Made by a program: the position numbers and the translations under genes | Part shown: in pieces, positions 50,177 to 60,000 of the stretch | Layout: every line of letters begins with the position of its first letter | Numbering within the stretch: the stretch's first letter is position 1 | Assembly (NCBI RefSeq): GCF_032854445.1 | Contig: NC_088295.1 | Span: forward strand, 86,040,644 to 86,100,643 | Length of the DNA stretch: 60,000 nt | Direction: 5' to 3' | From: Liolophura sinensis | Taxonomy: Eukaryota > Mollusca > Polyplacophora > Chitonida > Chitonidae | The notes under the pieces: generated by a model | What the model was told of the DNA's origin: nothing | The model's input: only the letters and a program-made list of their open reading frames with translations | Databases searched by the model: none

Positions 50177-50662
50177 CAGTCATTTGAATCATCACAATAC
50201 ACGTCTGGCCCGTCATTTGAATCATCACAATACACATCTGGCCAGTCATTGGAATCATCACAATACACATCTGGCCAGTCATTGGAATCATCACAATACA
50301 CATCTGGCCCGTCATTGGAATCATCACAATACACATCTGGCCAGTCATTGAAATCATCACAATACACATCTGGCCAGTCATTGGAATCACCACAATACAC
50401 GTCTGGCCAGTCATTTGAATCATCACAATACACATCTGGCCAGTCATTGGAATCATCACAATACACATCTGGCCAGTCATTGGAATCATCACAATACACA
50501 TCTGGCCCGTCATTGGAATCATCACAATACACATCTGGCCAGTCATTGAAATCATCACAATACACATCTGGCCAGTCATTGGAATCATCACAATACACGT
50601 CTGGCCAGTCATTTGAATCATCACAATACACATCTGGCCCGTCATTGGAATCATCACAATAC
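50177..50662. repeat. 33-bp minisatellite with higher-order structure
   Basis: About 14.7 units start at 50180 and every 33 bp after (TCATTGGAATCATCACAATA...). Because 33 is a multiple of three and no unit contains a stop, several frames on both strands are open throughout. They would read as 11-residue repeats such as SLESSQYTSGQ or DVYCDDSNDWP. Units 3-8 (50246-50443) and 9-14 (50444-50641) carry the same series of variants, so a six-unit, 198-bp block was duplicated. There is no start context, splice linkage or similarity to suggest translation. It is an intronic satellite. Confidence 0.95.
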
Positions 50663-52689
50663 GGTCTTAATCAACATAAATTAGGATTTGATATTAGGGT
50701 GGTATTGATTTACTTTTGCTTCTGAGAAATATAAAGAGATTTAAAGTTGTTGATAGAGTATTAGAGTTTTAGTATGAGCGAAGTAATGCCCATTTTGAGT
50801 TTTGTGTGAGGCCATTTTTTTATTTGAACTTTTGTATAACGCTAAACAAAAACTCTTTTTGGTTGGCCTGACATGTCTGCTGACCAACATCACCCCAATC
50901 CCATGTCTCCATTTCCAGCATAACTCTGGGTAGAACTCAGACAGGATTGCCTGACCTCTTGACATTGCCTGCGTGCACTTGATCCTCTTGGATAGTGTAA
51001 ATGTTATATGTCTTAACTCTTCAATGTCTGTTGGATTCACTGGGCATATTTGTGCGGTGATGCAGGCTCTACGACTTATTTATACATGTATCATTTGCAG
51101 AGGCAAACATGGCGATGTACAGAGCGATAAATGGGCATTAAAATTCCCTAAACATGTACATTAGCCAGCAAATCTGGGTCAGGGACTAGAGCTAACAGGT
51201 CACAGTTCATGGATCAGAGAATGTGATAAAATCAGATAGGATTTCAGTGTTAGTCTGTGGTACACAGTTGATTCCATGTAATCACATGTGGGTAACACCT
51301 TAAAGGCTGTCATCTGGACAATTTGGAGTAACGTTTATTTGGAGAGGTTTTTTCTCTCTTGGTTAAGGTAGACAAATGATTGTGGTGATTATAGATATCA
51401 GAGTCTATCATTGTTACTGCATGTACATGCCATCTCAGTTTGTTAACGCCTCGTTGATTTCATCAAAGTTAATTTTGTTTTGACAAAACATGTTTGTCTC
51501 ATAAACATTTTCTCACCTGACTTCATTGAGATTGTAGTGATGTGCAACCATCAGTCTATTTCCAACTTAATTAAAAGTCCATTAATCTGTTATAATATCT
51601 GACATTCCTTGTACAATGTACCTGTCAGAGATGTTGATGAGATCAGCTCATCAGACTATAGAATTACTGAAGTCTGACTCAGGTATGTTACGTCGTTAAC
51701 GCTTCAATTACCTGCCAGGTGCATCATCTCATCATGACAGAAAGTTATAGGTAGTAGTGAACACAGTGGCCATCGCAATCTCACCTAGTCTTTAATAATG
51801 ACAGGGTAAACCTGGGTATAAATGCCAAATGAAAACAGTAATTCAGCTTAGGGACAAATTCACATTGTTATCTTGCATCACAACAAGCGAGAAAAACTGA
51901 GGTGTTAATAAAATTTGACGTGTCCTTGTAGTTGTCATTTGACATTATTGTCTCAAAACACCAGAAACCACATAGCAATGATTAACTTTGTTTTTCTGCT
52001 TTTTCTCAGTTAAGTAAAATAAATTCACAATTGTTAGAAAAGTCAAGATTCAGTGATGGGTGTAGTGTACAGTTTGCCTTTGAAGTCATTATTCTTGCAT
52101 ATAGAAAAGAGTGCATTAGAGAACATGTATGTAAAGCTTGGTTTGGATTTTGAATACATGTACTTATAAGTATGCCAATTAAATAGTGTTAATTACCAAA
52201 AAAAAAACTGAAAAAAATTTAGCACAACAGTATTATTCATATTGTTTGTATCATTATCCATATGCAGTCAAGTTGAAAAATAATTGGAAATATCAAGGAC
52301 TTTCTGTATAGGATGGTTTAATAAGCTTTCAGTTAAATTTTTTTCCATACTGTTTATTTCCATTACTATACTGTTTATTACTAGACTAATTACCATTTAG
52401 AATCACCCATCTGCAGCCATGGGTCTCTCAAGTTCATTGTGTCTTGATTAAGGATGATATGTATAAAGAAGGAAGTCTAAAAATCCTAGATGCACAAAAA
52501 TATTCTCACACATTCTGAGTCACTGAGGAAAAATTGCATGAATGAGGAGATAAAACAAAAATCCCATAATTCATAATTGTTCATAATTACATGAGGAATT
52601 CAGGAGGGTTAATCATTAATTACCCTTGTAAATATACACTGTTTTCCTCTGTTAATTCTGGTTATTTTATTGTGTTCATGAACAAAGTC
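50663..52689. other. Intronic sequence, nothing recognised
   Basis: Unique AT-rich intron sequence without exons or recognisable repeats on either strand. Confidence 0.5.
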
Positions 52690-53272
52690 GGGGCTTCCAT
52701 GGATCAGCTGGTTAGAACGCTAACACAGCGTAATGACCCAGGAGTCTGTCCCCAATGCGGTCTCTGTGAGTTCAAGTCCAGCTCATGCTACCTTCCTCTC
52801 CGGCCGTACGTGGGAAGGTCTGCCAGCAAACTGCAGATGGTCGTGGTTTCCCCCAGACTCTGCCCGATTTCCTCCAACCTTAATGCTGGCCACCGTTGTA
52901 TTCTTGAGTGCAGCATAAAACACCAATCGGATAAATGGATAAATAAATAAGTGAATAAAAAAAATTTTCATGCAGGTATTACCATTTATCTATCTTGTTA
53001 CCTAATTAGTCAAGGTCATCTTGCCATGTTAATCAGTACAAGTACCACTCTAACCACTGGAATGTTTGTTAGCTGAGGGTAATAAAAGATTTACCTTTAG
53101 GTGTTAGTTAGTTCTGATCGTGAGTTGACTTATCACTGGTATACAGCAATCTGCAGATGATTGTGGGTTTCTCTCGGGTTCTGTCTAGTTTCCTCCCACC
53201 ATAATGCTTGCCGTCGTATAAGTGAAATATTCTTGAATATGGCATAAAACACTAATGAAACAAATATCACTG
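52690..53272 (+). mobile_element. Composite repeat: SINE + shared unit + SINE 3' half
   Basis: A nearly complete SINE (52690-52964; head CATGGATCAGCTGGTTAG, B-box-like GTTCAAGTCC, AAAT tail) is followed by about 106 bp (52965-53070). That segment matches the segment after the SINE at 38756. About 70 bp of further sequence comes next, then a second SINE 3' half (53142-53272, CAGCAATCTGCAGATGATTG through ATTCTTGAATATGGCATAAAA). This is the more complete of the two composite copies and shows that the middle segment was once flanked by SINEs on both sides. Confidence 0.85.
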
Positions 53273-54178
53273 ATGTTTTACTTTAGCTAAGGAGTGTAGA
53301 GAAATTTAGGCCATCATTTAAAATATGTTCGTTGGGAGTAACCCAACCGATCCTCCCGACCCTCCGAAGTGTTCATTGAGATATTGATATAAGATCTTTT
53401 TAAATTTTGTTATTAATGGTAATTGCTTTAAAATCCCTGTCTTATTTATCATCCAGAGATGAAGAGAATAATTCTTCCCTATAGACCTACTCTATTTTTC
53501 CCACAGGATCTGACACAGAATTTTTTCAGGATGGCATCTGTCCAGTTTGTCACAAAACCAGAAAATTACTGCATGTAATGTTTGTCTGTTTTCATTAACG
53601 ACATGTATCTCATGATGCAGTCCTTCAGTATATTGCATCCCTTAAATTGGCCTATTATTCATGCTTGATTTCTTAATTGTAAAAAATGTTGGCGGCCTAC
53701 CAGATTTAAAAAAAAAATCAACATTTTAGCAGTAACTTATAAAGTGTAAAACAAGTGTTATGTGCAAAGATCATTGATATGATTTTTGTACATTTCTGCT
53801 GTCGGAGAAAATAACAAGATTTATCTGCAAATTATAGTTAAGTTTTACTGTAGGCTGTCAAGGTCATTTTCAAGAATAATTGTGTCTTATAATTTGGCTG
53901 GGTATTAAGTTGGAAATCAGCCATACCCAGCCGGGTTGTTTGTGTGTTGAGCCCACAAAAAGAGCGCCCTAATTAGGTGGACCTCTCCATTATGCAATCT
54001 GAAAACAAATAGTTGCTATCGATTGGACAAATATTGTTTGCACAAATTACTGAATTTAGGCTTGCGGAAGAAACCACTACCTCATTCCAAATAATTTAAT
54101 ATTTGTTTTGCATAATACGCATTCTTCAATGTATGTATGTGGACTCTGTTTATATGGCTATGCTTGGTTCTGTTCCAG

Positions 54179-54915
54179 GCTGCCCCAACATTACGTGTAT
54201 AAGTCTGCTGGAGGGGGCGATCTCCCCATCCTCACCCCACCACTTACGCCAAATCTACCTGAGACACCTGGACATGACGGACTGTACTGCCCTGGAGGAC
54301 GAGGGACTCCAGATTATCTCCCTTCACTGCACACAGTTACAGTTTCTCTACCTGCGACGATGCGTGCTTGTCAGTGATCGTGGAATGCAGTTTGTGGCGC
54401 ACTACTGCACCAGTTTGCGCGAGCTCAGCGTCAGCGACTGTCGCCGTGTTACAGACTTTGGTATGAGGGAGTTGTCAAAACTAGACTCTAATCTACGCTA
54501 CTTGAGCGTGGCTAAATGTGATAAGATCTCAGATGTGGGCATCAAGTTCATTGCCAAGCACTGCACACGGCTGCGGTACTTGAACGTTCGTGGCTGTGAA
54601 GCTGTCTCCGATGACTCGTTAGAACTCCTTGCTCAGAACTGTACGCGTCTTAAGTCGCTGGATTTGGGGAAGTGCGATGTGACTGATGAGGGACTACAGG
54701 TGCTGGCGCAGAACTGCCCCCAGCTGAAGCGTCTCAGCCTAAAGTCGTGCGACGCGATTACAGACGAGGGTGTGATACAGCTTGCATATCATTGCCAAGC
54801 TCTACAGCAGCTCAACATCCAGGACTGCCACCTGACGGCACAGGCTTACAGGACGGTCAAAAAGTACTGTCGTAAATGTATAATAGAACATACCAACCCA
54901 GGCTTCTGTATCTAA
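54179..54915 (+). CDS. FBXL7: FBXL7 terminal LRR exon
   Basis: Entered in phase 1 after the acceptor at 54178, this exon is open without interruption to the stop TAA at 54913-54915 (245 codons plus the split Gly). It completes one LRR and adds about eight more of the 26-residue cysteine-containing type. Each has the form LxxLxLxxCxxITDxGLxxLAxxCxx, for example LRELSVSDCRRVTDFGM and LKRLSLKSCDAITDEGV. The sixth repeat is one residue shorter than usual (GKCDVTDEGL). The C-terminus, YCRKCIIEHTNPGFCI, matches the characteristic FBXL7 ending. These repeats form the curved substrate-binding surface. With the F-box exon this gives about eleven LRRs, the number expected for FBXL7. No indels are visible here. 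Confidence 0.98.
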
Positions 54916-57190
54916 GGCTGCTCCCGGAGATCATTGTCACACTCATCTCATACACCCACATCTGAGATATCACCACTGTCATGTATATGTCTACTTGTAT
55001 GTAAAACATCCAGCATCTTTTCTTCTGGTTCTTTTTTTGAAAATGAAGTATTTTATTAATTGCATGCATAGCAAGCATGTTAAAAAGATCTGCTGCAGTC
55101 AGCTCTGCCATTTCCTTCTGATATTATTATACTTTTCTACAGAACAAGTTGTTTTCAGAAATAGACATTTTTATTTAATACTTTTGTACACAAGCCAAAC
55201 GATTCAAGAAAATTATTTTGAAATCACATGGTGATAAGCATAGAGATAGTTGTACCCCAATGTATGGAGGTGTCCCTGATATGCTTTCACACAGAAGGGT
55301 TGGTTAAAGCCTGTACAGCAGCCAAGATACGTGTAAGGCCATGTACCATAGGCTCAGGGAAATTCATATACCGGTACCCGAATGATTTTTAACATTTATC
55401 TAAATTGTTATTTTATCTGCTCCATTATTGACCCACCGGGCTAGTAGATATAACTCATTCATCAAATGCCTTATTGTTTCAAAGAACAACCAAACATTTT
55501 GTTGGCTAAAACTCGACTTGTTGATTGTTACAGCAAGAGAAGGGACAGACATACAGCATATTGAGATTTAAATGTTCAGCATCATGAGGCATACTTTATG
55601 TTGAATCTCCCCTTGCCATGCTCTCTCACAGAATCCATGACAGATTCCATATTTGTGCTATCCACAAATCCACATGATATCACACCACTTTTCCTTGTAG
55701 CATAACTTTTCAAAATTTCAGACATATTGGTGAAGCGGAATGATGATATTGAATTTCCAGCATTGTTTGTGCCAACTATGCATATGTCCTAAAGTTTATT
55801 CTGGATATAATTTTCAATCTGTTCATATCTACTATCACAAATGTATGTTGAGCCTATGCTTACCTTTCTGAAGATTGCCAATTTCCATCACATATTTTTC
55901 TGTAACATTTACCCTTCAAGGTTCAATGACCATTGATGTAGGGGACCTTGCTCAGGTGGGCAGTATGAGCCCGTACTTTATATGCAACTGAATTCAGTGA
56001 AAACTCATTAACTCTGTCCTTTGGGGGGGGGGGGGGGGGGGGGGGTAAATTAGGGGGGGGGGCAGGGTGAGGCGGGAGGGGGAGGGCGAAACCAGCTTAG
56101 CTGTTAAATGGAAGAATTGACAAGAAAAAAAACAAAAAAAACAGAATACTAGGAACTGTGGAGTGTGTGAATAGGGCTGTGTAACTCTTCATAGTAATTT
56201 ACAGCTGTGTATTATATGTATAATGATGTACTTTTGTGATACAGAGAGGGGCTTTTTTTAAGACATCGTCTTTCCAAAAGTGTCCTCTGTTTTCTACAGT
56301 ATGGCTTGATAAGGGTAATGTGATATGTTTAGGAAAATCTCTGCCCAAGGTTTTATGAAAGGTTCTTCACTGTGTTTTTTTTGTTTGTTATTTTCCTGAT
56401 TTATGTACAGCTGAACCAGTTTTATCAAGAGTACACTATCATTTTTCTGTAAACCATGACATTTTTCTCATGATCATAACAAGAGGGTGGTTTAGTTAAC
56501 AAGAGTTATTCCCCTTAGTCCATCCGATGATTGACAGTGGCCACATCTTGTATCAAGGTAGACTTTGCACTCAAAGACACATTATTTATCTTTCTGTATG
56601 CTGCTTTTAATGAATTTTTTTTACATCAGTTTATGTAAGTTTCCTTTGTTTTTATTTTGTTCATATATTTTTTAATTCAATTTTTGGTATATTGTATTTG
56701 CTTCATCATATATAAAAGGCCAAAAGTCAAGAGCTTATTTTAACCATATCATTCGCCTCATCCTTTGGACTCCCAGCAAGTCTGCTGGTTTGAAATAGCA
56801 TTACACTTATCACCCCTTAGGTCTGCAGGGTATTTCATAGAGCAATTAGGTATTACCTTGACAGCGTTTATCAGTCAACAGGCAATTGGTGTAGGCTATT
56901 GAAATACATATATGCTGTCAAAGACATAACAAAATGTAATAACAATAATGTGGTATATTGTTTTGTGAAACTGGGCTCCGTGTACTATTGTTACACCCAT
57001 TGGAAGTATCCATCAGTGGTACCTCAAGTGCAAGATGTCTCAGGTCTCTGGTGTAAGCAGTTCTTCATTAAAATGATGCCCTGCCTAGGCTGTGATGATA
57101 ATTATAGATACAGTTTAATTATTACACAAGGGGAAAAGCCACTTTTTAAAGTAACGGTCAGAAAGCTAACAATAAAATGGTAAATTAACT
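54916..57190 (+). other. FBXL7: Putative 3' UTR of FBXL7
   Basis: AT-rich non-coding sequence follows the stop codon. The first AATAAA I found downstream is at 57171-57176, which would give a UTR of about 2.3 kb; another AATAAA lies near 58067. A 23-nt G run sits inside the proposed UTR. The cleavage site is not determined by sequence, and earlier non-canonical signals are possible. No other gene was recognised in this stretch. Confidence 0.4.
56023..56085 (+). repeat. Long G run with further G tracts
   Basis: A 23-nt guanine homopolymer (56023-56045) is followed within 40 bp by a ten-G run and several GGG-GGGGG tracts. On the plus strand, hence in the FBXL7 transcript if the UTR extends this far, it could form RNA G-quadruplexes. 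Homopolymer length is likely inexact in the assembly. Confidence 0.85.
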
Positions 57191-57508
57191 CATTGCTGAA
57201 TGAACATGTTAAAGAAATTACTATAAGACATACTACCAAATCCCCCATGCTGGAGTCACTAGCAACACTGAGCTGTCAAAACTCATTCTAAATGTTTTCA
57301 CAAGTTAATATAGAAACAATATCGATGTTTTGGTAAGGAATAAGTATACTAACTGTACTGAGATGGTTCATTTGATACTGTGATTACATATACCAGGATA
57401 AGGTGACAGGCACTTCTTAACCACAATCATGCTTGCTTTGCTTTAGAAATCCAGCCATTGTTTACAATATATATTTCTTAAAATATCAATTTTGGATTAC
57501 ACTTTGTA

Positions 57509-57875
57509 TATGCCATGACAAACTTTGTACATGGTATGCAGTGACATACTTTTTTATATGCCATGACAAACTTTGTACATGGTATGCAATAACATACTTT
57601 TGTCTATGCCATGACAAACTTTGTACATGGTATGCAATGACATACTTTTGTCTATGCCATGACATACGTTGTACATGGTATGCAATGACATACTTTTGTC
57701 TATGCCATGACATACGTTGTACATGGTATGCAATGACATACTTTTGTCTATGCCATGACATACGTTGTACATGGTATGCCATGACATACTTTTGTATCTG
57801 CCATGACCTATTTTCTCTATGCCATGACATACTTTGTATATACCATGACATACTTTTATGTATGCCATGACATAC
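57509..57875. repeat. 48-bp minisatellite, six to seven regular copies plus shortened ones
   Basis: The phrase TATGCCATGACA recurs at 57509, 57557, 57605, 57653, 57701 and 57749, exactly 48 bp apart. Shorter, irregular half-units follow to about 57875. Each unit holds TATGCCATGAC followed by a related CATGGTATGCAATGACATAC, so the 48-mer looks like a diverged dimer of a roughly 24-bp ancestor. The period is a multiple of three, giving long artefactual frames on both strands. Confidence 0.93.
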
Positions 57876-58329
57876 CTTGTCTCACGAAGTACAAAATCAT
57901 TTGAGCAAATTTCGTTTTGTATATACATGTGTTAATTATCAAGAATGGTGTAACTTTGTACATAGGTGAAAACATGAACAGTGCTGTGTCCATGAGACTG
58001 ATGTCCATGACATGGAATTTGTTGTTGTTGTTGTTTATTACTTCTCCCCCAAACAGAACAAGCCTTAATAAATATGTTATTGAGAACATAACATCTGTCT
58101 TGTTCCATTATGTATTAACTTATTACTCAGTGAAATGTCATTTAATGGCTTGGTTGTACTGTCATTTGCTGCAGCTTTCAGTCAGGAGGTTCATGAGGCC
58201 TGTCAGCTACCTGGTGAGGCTGGGAAAATTCTTCCACTCGTAAACCTGATGGCCATCTTGTAAGCGAGTCCCATGTTTAGTGCCATTTCAGTAGAGGTTG
58301 GTGGTTACAAATTGCCCTCACTACTGAGC
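57876..58329. other. Downstream sequence between minisatellites
   Basis: Unique AT-rich sequence with no recognised exon. AATAAA occurs near 58067. Confidence 0.5.
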
Positions 58330-59165
58330 TGTGCTGAAGCATCCCGCATACAAGTTCTCTGTATGCAACTTCAGTGTGCTGAAGTGTCTCTAAAAAGTTC
58401 TGTAGAAGTATCCCATAATAGTCCTGCTGAAGGGTCTCACATGCAAATTCAGCTGAAGTGTCTCACATGCAAATTCAGCTGAGGTGTCTCACATACAACT
58501 TCTGCTGAAGTGTCTCACATGCAAATTCAGCTGAAGTGTCTCACATGCAAATTCAGCTGAAGTGTCTCACATACAACTTCTGCTGAAGTGTCTCACATGC
58601 AAATTCAGCTGAAGTGTCTCACATACAAGTTCTGCTGAAGTGTCTCACATGCAAATTCAGCAGAAGCGTCTCACCTACAAGTTTTGTTAAGGTGTCTCAC
58701 ATGCAAATTCAGCTGAAGTGACTCACATGCAAGTTCTGCTTAGGTGTCTTGCATGCAAATTCAGCCGAAGTGTCTAGCATGCAAATTCAGCTGAAGTGTC
58801 TCACACACAAGTTCTGTTGAGGTGTCTCACATACAAATTCAGCTGAAGTGTCTCGCATACAAATTCAGCTGAAGTGACTCACATGCAAGTTCTGCTGAAG
58901 TGTCTAGCATGCAAATTCAGCCAAAGTGTCTCGCATGCAAATTCAGCTGAAGTGTCTCACATACAAATTCAGCTGAAATGTCTCACATGCAAATTCAGCT
59001 GAAGTGTCTCACACACAAATTCAGCTGAAGTGTCTCAAGTTCTGCTGAAGTGTCTCACAAATTCAGGAGGTGTCTCACAAGTTTTGCTGAAGTGTCTCAC
59101 ATGCAAATTCAGCTGAAGTGTCTCACATACAAATTCAGCTGAAGTGTCTCACATACAAGTTCAGC
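58330..59165. repeat. 26-bp minisatellite, about thirty units
   Basis: Units of the form GCTGAAGTGTCTCACATGCA plus AATTCA, or ACTTCT in a second subtype, run from about 58330, where they are very diverged, to 59165. Interspersed AATTCA and AGTTCT/ACTTCT variants form two main unit types. Several shortened units occur near 59030-59080. The period is not a multiple of three. Confidence 0.93.
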
Positions 59166-59214
59166 ACCTCTCCCCACCCCCCACCCCCACCCCTCAACAG
59201 TATTGTGTGCACTT

Positions 59215-59360
59215 CTGTAAGTCACATGTGGGAAAGTTTGTCAGTAACTCACCTAAGATCTTTGGTTTGTTCCAGATTCTTGGTTTTCTGCCCCCCTGTA
59301 GTAAAGAAGAAAATTCTGGAGTATGGTGCGAAAGCAACAATCAAATAAATAAATATTTAG
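59215..59360 (+). mobile_element. Diverged SINE 3' portion
   Basis: CACATGTGGGAAAGTTTGTC at about 59224 corresponds to the SINE central region (CGTGGGAAGGTCTGCCAGC). TTCTGGAGTATGGTGCGAAA, followed by CAATCAAATAAATAAATA at 59313-59355, corresponds to the 3' end. It is old and partly deleted in between. It sits immediately after the 26-bp array. Confidence 0.65.
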
Positions 59361-59800
59361 TGTAAAAACATAACAGACCAAATCATGGTTTGTAGAAAGC
59401 ATGTTTAAAGAGTAAACAGAATGTGCTTCAGTTCATTCAGTATGGCCTGAAATGTCCTTCGTACAACTTCCATGTTAGTTTGCATTTTAAAAGACACATA
59501 TGTGGAAGAAAACTGCATATATGTGTAATTCTTTTGTATATGCATGAAATAATAATAATCTTTATTTAATGAATTTAGCTCAGCCAATTTGTAATGAAAC
59601 TTTTCTTCCCTATGGCCTTCACAGAAGTAAACAATATATAGGAAAGATGTAATTCAAAAATACACCAATATATATTAAACAAGGTAAAGCATCGTGTAGT
59701 TTGAAAAGTGAAGCTACATACATTCATACATACAAGCAACAACACAACGAACAGTGCTAACTCTGCAACTGTCCCAACCAGCAGGAGAAGTAGGGTAGTG
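59361..59800. other. Non-coding stretch, nothing recognised
   Basis: AT-rich sequence without convincing coding frames on either strand. The open frames present are short and unrecognised. Confidence 0.5.
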
Positions 59801-59804
59801 GGAG

Positions 59805-60000
59805 ACAACCTAAATTGTACATATGTGTATGCGTGAAATAAACCTAAATTGTACATATGTGCATGCGTGAAATAAACCTAAACTGTACATATGTGTATGC
59901 GTGAAATAAACCTAAACTGTACATATGTGTATGCGTGAAATAAACCTAAACTGTACATATGTGCATGCGTGAAATAAACCTAAACTGTACATATGTGTAT
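59805..60000. repeat. 34-bp minisatellite running off the window
   Basis: Units containing TGTACATATGTGTATGCGTG and then AAATAAACCTAAA recur every 34 bp from about 59811 (next at 59845) to the end of the window. That gives nearly six copies that are almost identical apart from GTGTAT/GTGCAT and AATTG/AACTG variants. The array continues beyond the window, so its full size is unknown. Confidence 0.95.

Larger units (their letters stand above)
49913..54178. other. FBXL7: FBXL7 last intron
   Basis: The GT donor at 49913 and the acceptor GTTCCAG ending at 54178 enclose 4266 bp. They join a Gly codon split in phase 1, giving the LRR junction ...LNVTG|CPNITC..., exactly the residue order known for FBXL7. 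The intron contains a SINE tail, the 33-bp minisatellite and a composite SINE. The remainder shows nothing recognised. Confidence 0.9.

Noticed and set aside
50116-50725. Long open frames of up to 193 codons on both strands with 11-residue repeats
   Set aside because: They are produced by a stop-free 33-bp minisatellite whose period is a multiple of three. There is no start context or splice link, and both strands are open equally.
57433-57928. Open frames with 16-residue Cys/Trp-rich repeats on both strands
   Set aside because: They are generated by the 48-bp minisatellite; openness on both strands argues against coding.
47895-60000. CRISPR-like arrays
   Set aside because: The repeats are directly contiguous with no unique spacers, and the genome is eukaryotic.

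Overview
This is a window of eukaryotic nuclear DNA. It is AT-rich with long introns, GT-AG splice sites, very few long reading frames, many short retroposons and microsatellites, and no operon-like gene packing. tRNA-derived SINEs ending in (AAAT)n, a second retroposon ending in (TCAC)n on the minus strand, and the divergence of the one recognisable gene suggest a lophotrochozoan invertebrate, most likely a mollusc. The class cannot be fixed from the sequence alone.

One protein-coding gene is recognised with confidence. It is an FBXL7 orthologue (F-box plus cysteine-containing leucine-rich repeats, substrate receptor of an SCF ubiquitin ligase) on the plus strand. The F-box/first-LRR exon is 49078-49912. 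The terminal LRR exon is 54179-54915, with the stop codon at 54913. Two candidate alternative first coding exons lie far upstream, at 9241-9559 (106 codons, acidic and Ser-rich) and 23465-23534 (23 codons, behind a CpG-richer promoter-like block). Both end in phase 1, which fits the phase-1 entry of the F-box exon. A third candidate, 39950-40096, is a 147-nt phase 1-1 exon that could be a cassette. If all belong together, the gene spans more than 45 kb here, with a 25-40 kb first intron.

The F-box exon carries apparent single-base indels, four or five within about 530 bp and all at short homopolymers, while the LRR coding sequence downstream is intact. Consensus error in a long-read assembly is the simplest explanation; gene decay is the alternative.

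Layout: 1-9060 is non-coding flank with two foldback elements and two small retroposon insertions. 9060-9559 is putative promoter plus exon 1a. 9560-22900 is intronic or intergenic sequence with a full-length SINE bearing target-site duplications and two hammerhead-like motifs. 22900-23534 is promoter plus exon 1b. 23535-49077 is a long intron with SINEs, a candidate cassette exon and a 55-bp minisatellite. 49078-54915 holds the FBXL7 core exons, with a 33-bp minisatellite and a composite SINE in the intron between them. 54916-about 57190 is a putative 3' UTR with a 23-nt G run. 57190-60000 is mostly minisatellites (48, 26 and 34 bp units). All five multi-copy minisatellites lie in the last 12 kb.
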